Origin: an uncultured Dehalococcoidia bacterium
GTDB taxonomy: Bacteria > Chloroflexota > Dehalococcoidia > Lucifugimonadales > UBA3495
NCBI GenBank assembly: GCA_951813535.1
Contig: OX638345.1
Coordinates: 1,733,158-1,797,157 of the forward strand
Length of the DNA stretch: 64,000 nucleotides
Direction: 5' to 3'
Shown piece after piece: positions 59,854 to 64,000 of this stretch (positions within the stretch are counted from its first letter, which is position 1; each line of letters begins with the position of its first letter). The translations under genes were made by a program, and so were the position numbers. Under the pieces are notes generated by a model that worked only from the letters and a program-made list of their open reading frames with translations, ran no database searches and had not been told where the DNA came from.

Positions 59854-60720
59854 CTAGGCGACCAGTTGCCAGTAGCGGCGACCCTCCGCGCGGACGACGC
59901 GGCCGAAGCCACCGTGGTGGCAGATGGCCATGATGGCGTCCTCGGATTCGGCGCGCTCGACGACAGCGGCACGGGTGGCCACGCCTTGGTCGGCGTCCAT
60001 GTCAAAGCTGAACTTCCAGCCGGTTTCGGTGACCTGGGCCGGGCCGTGGAAAACATCGCCAAGGATATAGGCTCGCTGTCCGCCGGATACCACGGCGAGG
60101 CTCATGGACCCGGGCGTATGTCCTGGGGTGGGGATGGCGGTGATTTCGCTGGTCAAGGGCCGCTCGCCGTCCAGCAAGTCCAGCACGGCAAGGTCCTGAA
60201 GCGGCCCCAGGGTCTGGTCCCAGTGGGGCGGGAAGAGTTCCAAGACCTCTGGCCGTTGGAACACCTCCCAGTCGGCGCGGTGGGCCACGTAGCGGGCGTT
60301 GGGAAAGGTCGCGCGGACTGGCGAGCCGGGTTCGTGGGTGAGGTTCCAGCCGACGTGGTCGAAGTGAAGGTGGCTGAAGAAGACCGTATTGATGTCGGCG
60401 GGGCTGACGCCGACCGTTTCCAGTTCCTGCATGAGGCGGCCTTCGGCTCCACCGACCATGGCCTCAATCGAGTTGGGGTTGGTGGCCGCGCCCCCAATCC
60501 CGGTGTCCACCAGGATGATCTGGCCCTCGGAGCGGATGAGGTAACACTCGAAGTGGGCCAGCAGGTGGTTGCCGCTGAAGCCGCTGGGATAGCGCTCCTG
60601 GTAGGGAGCCCATGCCTCGGCGGGAACCTCGGGAAAGACATCGCTGAGGGGCAGCGTGGCCTCGTTGTCGTTCAGGGACACGATTTCCACGTTGCCGACG
60701 GTCAATCTGGCTTCGGGCAT
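59854..60720 (-). CDS. metallo-beta-lactamase-fold hydrolase
   Basis: The ATG at 60720 follows AAGGAGG, giving 288 residues. The metal-binding set is complete: 'HLHFDHVG' (HxHxDH), His in 'TPGHTPGS', Asp in 'ILGDVFH' and His in 'AICHHGGFG'. A Trp/Phe-rich N-terminal lid (about 25-60) resembles quorum-quenching lactonases and related esterases. It probably cleaves a lactone or ester. It is a single gene; the AHL lactonase-like role is only one option. Confidence 0.87.
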   Translation of the reverse strand: MPEARLTVGNVEIVSLNDNEATLPLSDVFPEVPAEAWAPYQERYPSGFSGNHLLAHFECYLIRSEGQIILVDTGIGGAATNPNSIEAMVGGAEGRLMQELETVGVSPADINTVFFSHLHFDHVGWNLTHEPGSPVRATFPNARYVAHRADWEVFQRPEVLELFPPHWDQTLGPLQDLAVLDLLDGERPLTSEITAIPTPGHTPGSMSLAVVSGGQRAYILGDVFHGPAQVTETGWKFSFDMDADQGVATRAAVVERAESEDAIMAICHHGGFGRVVRAEGRRYWQLVA

Positions 60721-61482
60721 AGGGGTATCCTCCTTGGCGGGGCTAGGGAAGAGGCTCACCGCAATCGGCCGCATTGAGGTGAGCCAATCCGGCCTTCCGC
60801 AATCTCAGGACAATGGTTTGCCTATCTCAATAACTTTGCATTCGGCCTTGTTCACTGCGGCGCGCTATGGAGCGATGCGTGAGTTTGAGGTTTAACCGAC
60901 AAGGCGATCCTAACTGAACACGGACCCGTGATTCCGGAGGGAGCCGACGCCTGCGGCAGAGGGGCAATAATAGCGTCACAGCGCTGGCGACGCCTGTTCC
61001 CAAGGCACCAGGTCTCCGAATGAGTTTGCATGGTTTGCAGCCGCGCCGATCGGGAATATTTTAGCCGACCGGCGCGGTGCGGGATACAGGCGTGGTCATT
61101 CAACGCAGTGATGGTTTTATGGAAAGGCAAAATATCGTCAGTTGTTGAAGGAAAGCGGCCTCGCCTGGGCCTGTATTTCTGTCCCCACCTGACCCGGACC
61201 AGAGCCAAGACCGCCCGCGCCGGCGACTTCATGACCCCGCTGCTGGCGAGGCCGGCATGAGCAACCATTCCAGGCCGCTCCTCAAGCGCCGCCTCGATGC
61301 CGCGATTGCCTTCTCGCTACCCCCGTTCCTGATACTCCATGACCGGAGACTTGGCCAATACACTGAACACATCCCTCGACAGGCTGCGGTGCGCAAGGGG
61401 ATAATCCACCAACCGGCATCCGCCTGGGCGACGGACAACAGGCTCCCCGGCAGGTGCAAACCTTGAACGGGCAGGTGCGACG
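60721..61482. other. 760-bp gap before the BNR-repeat gene
   Basis: No gene is recognised. It separates two divergent genes and should hold both promoters. Small open frames (for example 61030-61260) lack binding sites. No repeat was found. Confidence 0.4.
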
Positions 61483-64000
61483 ATGACGACGAGTGCAACG
61501 CAGCAGGACCAGGCCACGGCTCCTTTCGATCCTCAGGAGATCATGCCCCAGGAACTGCTCGGCGCCGCGCGGTGGCGCTGCATCGGCCCGCCCCGGGGCG
61601 GGCGCGTGGTGGCGGTCACCGGCGACCCGGTCAACTCCATGATTTTCTACTTCGGCGCGTGCGCCGGCGGGGTGTGGAAGACCACCGACGGCGGCACCTA
61701 CTGGGAGAACGTTTCCGACGGCTACTTCAACACCGCCTCGGTGGGCGCCATCGCCGTCGCCCCCTCCGACCCCAACGTCATCTACGCCGGCATGGGCGAG
61801 TCCTGCATCCGCGGCGACGTGACCTACGGCGACGGGGTGTACCGCTCCACCGACGGCGGCCAGACCTGGACCAACGTCGGCCTGTCCGACACCCGCCACA
61901 TCGCCCGGGTGCGGGTGCATCCCACCAATCCGGACCTGGTTTACGTGGCGGCCCTGGGCCACGCCTACGGCCCCAACGACGAGCGGGGCGTGTTCCGCTC
62001 GAAAGACGGCGGGAACAACTGGGAGCGGGTGCTGTATCGCAGCCAGAACGCCGGCGCAGTCGACCTGTCAATGGACCCCAACAACCCGCGCATCCTCTAC
62101 GCTTCCATCTGGGAGACCCGTCGCACGCCCTGGAGCCTCATCAGCGGCGGAGAGGGAAGCGGCATCTTCAAGTCCGTTGACGGCGGAGACACCTGGACGG
62201 AGATCACCGACAATCCCGGCCTGCCTGGCGGCCTCAAAGGGCGCATCGGCGTCGCCGTATGCCCCGCCAAATCCGGGCGAGTGTGGGCCACCATCGAGGC
62301 CGAGGACTGCGGCCTGTACCGGTCGGACAACGGGGGCGACACCTGGGAGTTGGTCAGCGATGATCGCGACCTGCAGGGGCGGCCCTGGTACTACCAGCAC
62401 GTCTTCGCCGACCCGCAGGACGCCGACTCCGTGTGGATCCTCAACTACCAGTGCTGGAAATCCGTGGACGGCGGGCGCAATTTCAGCCGCGTGACCACGC
62501 CCCACGGCGATGACCACGACCTGTGGATCGACCCCAACAACCCGTTGCGGATGATCGAGGGTAACGACGGCGGCGCCTGCGTCAGCTTCAACGGCGGCGA
62601 GACCTGGTCCAGCATCTACAACCAGCTCACCGCCCAGTTCTATCACCTGACCACCGACAACCGCTTCCCCCACCGGGTGTACGGCACCCAGCAGGACAAC
62701 ACGGCCATCAGCGTCCCGTCCCGCACGCACAAGGGGGCCATACCCTGGGGCGACTGCTACGTGGTGGGCAACTCCGAGAGCGGCCACATCGCCCTGCATC
62801 CGGATGATCCCGACACGGTGATCTCCGGCGCAATCGGCAGCTCGGCTGGCGGCGGCGGCAACCTGCTGCACTACGACCACGGCACCGGGCAGGTGCGGAT
62901 CATCACGGTGTGGCCCGAGCTCTACACCGGCTGGGGCGCCCAGGACATGAGGTACCGCTTCCAGTGGACCTATCCCATCATGTTCTCGCCCCACGACCCA
63001 CAGACCCTGTACGTGGCCGGCAACGTGGTGTTCCGCAGCACGGATCTGGGCAGCAGCTGGGAGCCCATCAGCCCCGACCTGACGCGTCACGATCCTTCCA
63101 CCCTCGAACCTTCCGGAGGCCCCATCACCAAGGACACCTCCGGCGCAGAGGTCTACGCCACCATCTTCGCCTTCGTGGAATCTCCCCACGAGCCAGGCGT
63201 CTTCTGGGCCGGCTCCGACGATGGACTGGTGCATGTTTCCCGCGACGGCGGCGCCACGTGGGACCCGGTCACACCCGAAGGCCTGCCGGAATGGACGCTC
63301 ATCTGCATGATCGACGCTTCGCCCCACGACCCGGCGACGGCCTACATCGCGGCCACCCGCTACAAGCTGGACGACACGCGCCCGATGCTCTACCGGACCA
63401 CCGACTACGGCCAGACCTGGACTTTGATCACCGCCGGCCTGCCCGACGATGATTACACCCGCGTGGTTCGAGAAGACCCCGGCCGGCCGGGCCTGCTGTA
63501 CGCGGGCACCGAAACCGGAGCGTACGTGTCCTTCAACCAGGGGGATTCCTGGCAGCCGCTGCGGGCGAATCTGCCGGTGGTTCCGGTGTACGACCTGGCG
63601 ATCAAGGACGACAACCTGGTCGCCGCCACCCACGGGCGGTCCTTCTGGATCCTGGACGACCTGACCCAGCTGCGGCAGCTCGCACCGTCCCTGGCCGATC
63701 AGCAGTTTGCCCTGCTGCAGCCCCGGGAGACCTTACGGATCCGGTCACCCTTCCGCGACCGGAAGCCCAGTCCCGGCAAGATCTACCGGGCCGGCCTGGG
63801 CGCGGACGTGACCTACAGCGAATCCCTGGGCAGAGCCGGCGAAACCGTCCGCAAGTTCTGGGATGCCGGCGAGAACCCGCCCGACGGTGTGATGATCCAC
63901 TACCACCTTCGGGAGGCCTCCGAGGAAGTGACCCTCACCATCCTGGACGCAGCCGGGGAGGTCATCCAGATCTTCTCCAGCAAGCCCTCGGAAGCCGGCG
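61483..64000 (+). CDS. sortilin/VPS10-like BNR-repeat beta-propeller protein, cut by the window end
   Basis: The frame starts at ATG 61483 (GCAGGTG upstream) and is open to the window end (839 residues so far). It contains many BNR/Asp-box repeats of the form S-x-D-G-G-x-T-W: 'TTDGGTYWENV', 'STDGGQTWTNV', 'SKDGGNNWERV', 'SVDGGDTWTEI', 'SDNGGDTWELV' and 'SRDGGATWDPV'. These build sortilin-like propellers, as in a group of large bacterial proteins annotated as glycosyl hydrolases. No signal peptide is seen. Relatives end with a C-terminal beta domain, which begins near residue 740. Function is unknown; substrate binding or glycoside cleavage is assumed for the family only. Confidence 0.88.
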   Translation, partial: MTTSATQQDQATAPFDPQEIMPQELLGAARWRCIGPPRGGRVVAVTGDPVNSMIFYFGACAGGVWKTTDGGTYWENVSDGYFNTASVGAIAVAPSDPNVIYAGMGESCIRGDVTYGDGVYRSTDGGQTWTNVGLSDTRHIARVRVHPTNPDLVYVAALGHAYGPNDERGVFRSKDGGNNWERVLYRSQNAGAVDLSMDPNNPRILYASIWETRRTPWSLISGGEGSGIFKSVDGGDTWTEITDNPGLPGGLKGRIGVAVCPAKSGRVWATIEAEDCGLYRSDNGGDTWELVSDDRDLQGRPWYYQHVFADPQDADSVWILNYQCWKSVDGGRNFSRVTTPHGDDHDLWIDPNNPLRMIEGNDGGACVSFNGGETWSSIYNQLTAQFYHLTTDNRFPHRVYGTQQDNTAISVPSRTHKGAIPWGDCYVVGNSESGHIALHPDDPDTVISGAIGSSAGGGGNLLHYDHGTGQVRIITVWPELYTGWGAQDMRYRFQWTYPIMFSPHDPQTLYVAGNVVFRSTDLGSSWEPISPDLTRHDPSTLEPSGGPITKDTSGAEVYATIFAFVESPHEPGVFWAGSDDGLVHVSRDGGATWDPVTPEGLPEWTLICMIDASPHDPATAYIAATRYKLDDTRPMLYRTTDYGQTWTLITAGLPDDDYTRVVREDPGRPGLLYAGTETGAYVSFNQGDSWQPLRANLPVVPVYDLAIKDDNLVAATHGRSFWILDDLTQLRQLAPSLADQQFALLQPRETLRIRSPFRDRKPSPGKIYRAGLGADVTYSESLGRAGETVRKFWDAGENPPDGVMIHYHLREASEEVTLTILDAAGEVIQIFSSKPSEAG

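Noticed and set aside
62068-63633. 521-codon minus-strand frame
   Set aside because: It is antisense to the BNR-repeat gene and has a biased Gly/Val/His composition with no domain.
1-64000. CRISPR arrays
   Set aside because: No direct repeats with regular unique spacers were seen; the only tandem repeat is the 15-bp unit in a transposase.
1-64000. tRNA and rRNA genes
   Set aside because: No cloverleaf or conserved rRNA stretch was recognised in any gap. A covariance-model search would settle this.

Overview
The window looks like a chromosome segment of an uncultured Chloroflexota bacterium, probably of the SAR202/Dehalococcoidia type. This is an inference from gene content: many enolase-superfamily, flavin-monooxygenase-like, amidohydrolase, MmgE/PrpD and MFS genes for breakdown of unusual organics, plus Tex, a DEAD-box helicase with an N-terminal zinc ribbon, and PspA/PspAA. 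No rRNA, tRNA or ribosomal protein gene was seen, so the lineage is not proven. Most of the window is GC-rich; the first 10 kb looks somewhat less so and differs in character.

Layout. (1) 0-10.1 kb is an accessory, integrative-element-like region. It has three unknown genes in a row, a ParB-like protein overlapping a zinc-finger/HTH protein, a minus-strand set of three small genes of which two are catalytically degenerate resolvase folds, a zinc-ribbon gene coupled to a large serine recombinase, and a second, frameshifted large serine recombinase whose 3' end interlocks with the first. (2) 10.2-19.6 kb is a mobile-element and defence-like zone. It holds an IS5-family element, a 684-residue phospholipase D-fold/P-loop NTPase fusion, remnants of an EEP nuclease and a PD-(D/E)XK nuclease, an unknown 495-residue protein, a second IS5-family element with an internal 15-bp tandem repeat, and an IS4/IS701-like element nested in a short element with related ends. 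(3) 19.6-38.4 kb is a catabolic island of hydrolases, a ThDP enzyme, an enolase-superfamily dehydratase, flavin enzymes, a fluoroacetate-dehalogenase-like hydrolase, MmgE/PrpD and three MFS transporters. (4) 38.6-45.3 kb has a truncated IS1182-type transposase, a fatty acid desaturase, tex and a DEAD-box helicase. (5) 45.9-59.4 kb is an envelope-related region. A transglutaminase/NAT-fold protein is translationally coupled to a divergent SecA-like ATPase, followed by a lipoprotein and an unknown protein. Next come DUF350, DUF4178, a small membrane protein, PspA, PspAA, DUF3326, carboxynorspermidine decarboxylase and a K+ channel. (6) 59.8-64 kb has an MBL-fold hydrolase and a partial sortilin/BNR-repeat protein running off the end.

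How the genes may work together. The catabolic island reads as uptake by MFS transporters, then amide, cyclic-amide and ester hydrolysis, dehydration, dehalogenation and oxidation of small organic compounds. The envelope region combines membrane-stress proteins (PspA, DUF350, DUF4178), a polyamine enzyme and a K+ channel with a non-canonical SecA. The best candidates for undescribed systems are the PLD-NTPase fusion with its leader ORF (11.7-13.8 kb), the SecA-like/transglutaminase-like/lipoprotein module (46-52.5 kb), and the pair of dead resolvase-fold proteins beside an intact serine recombinase (4.7-8.7 kb).
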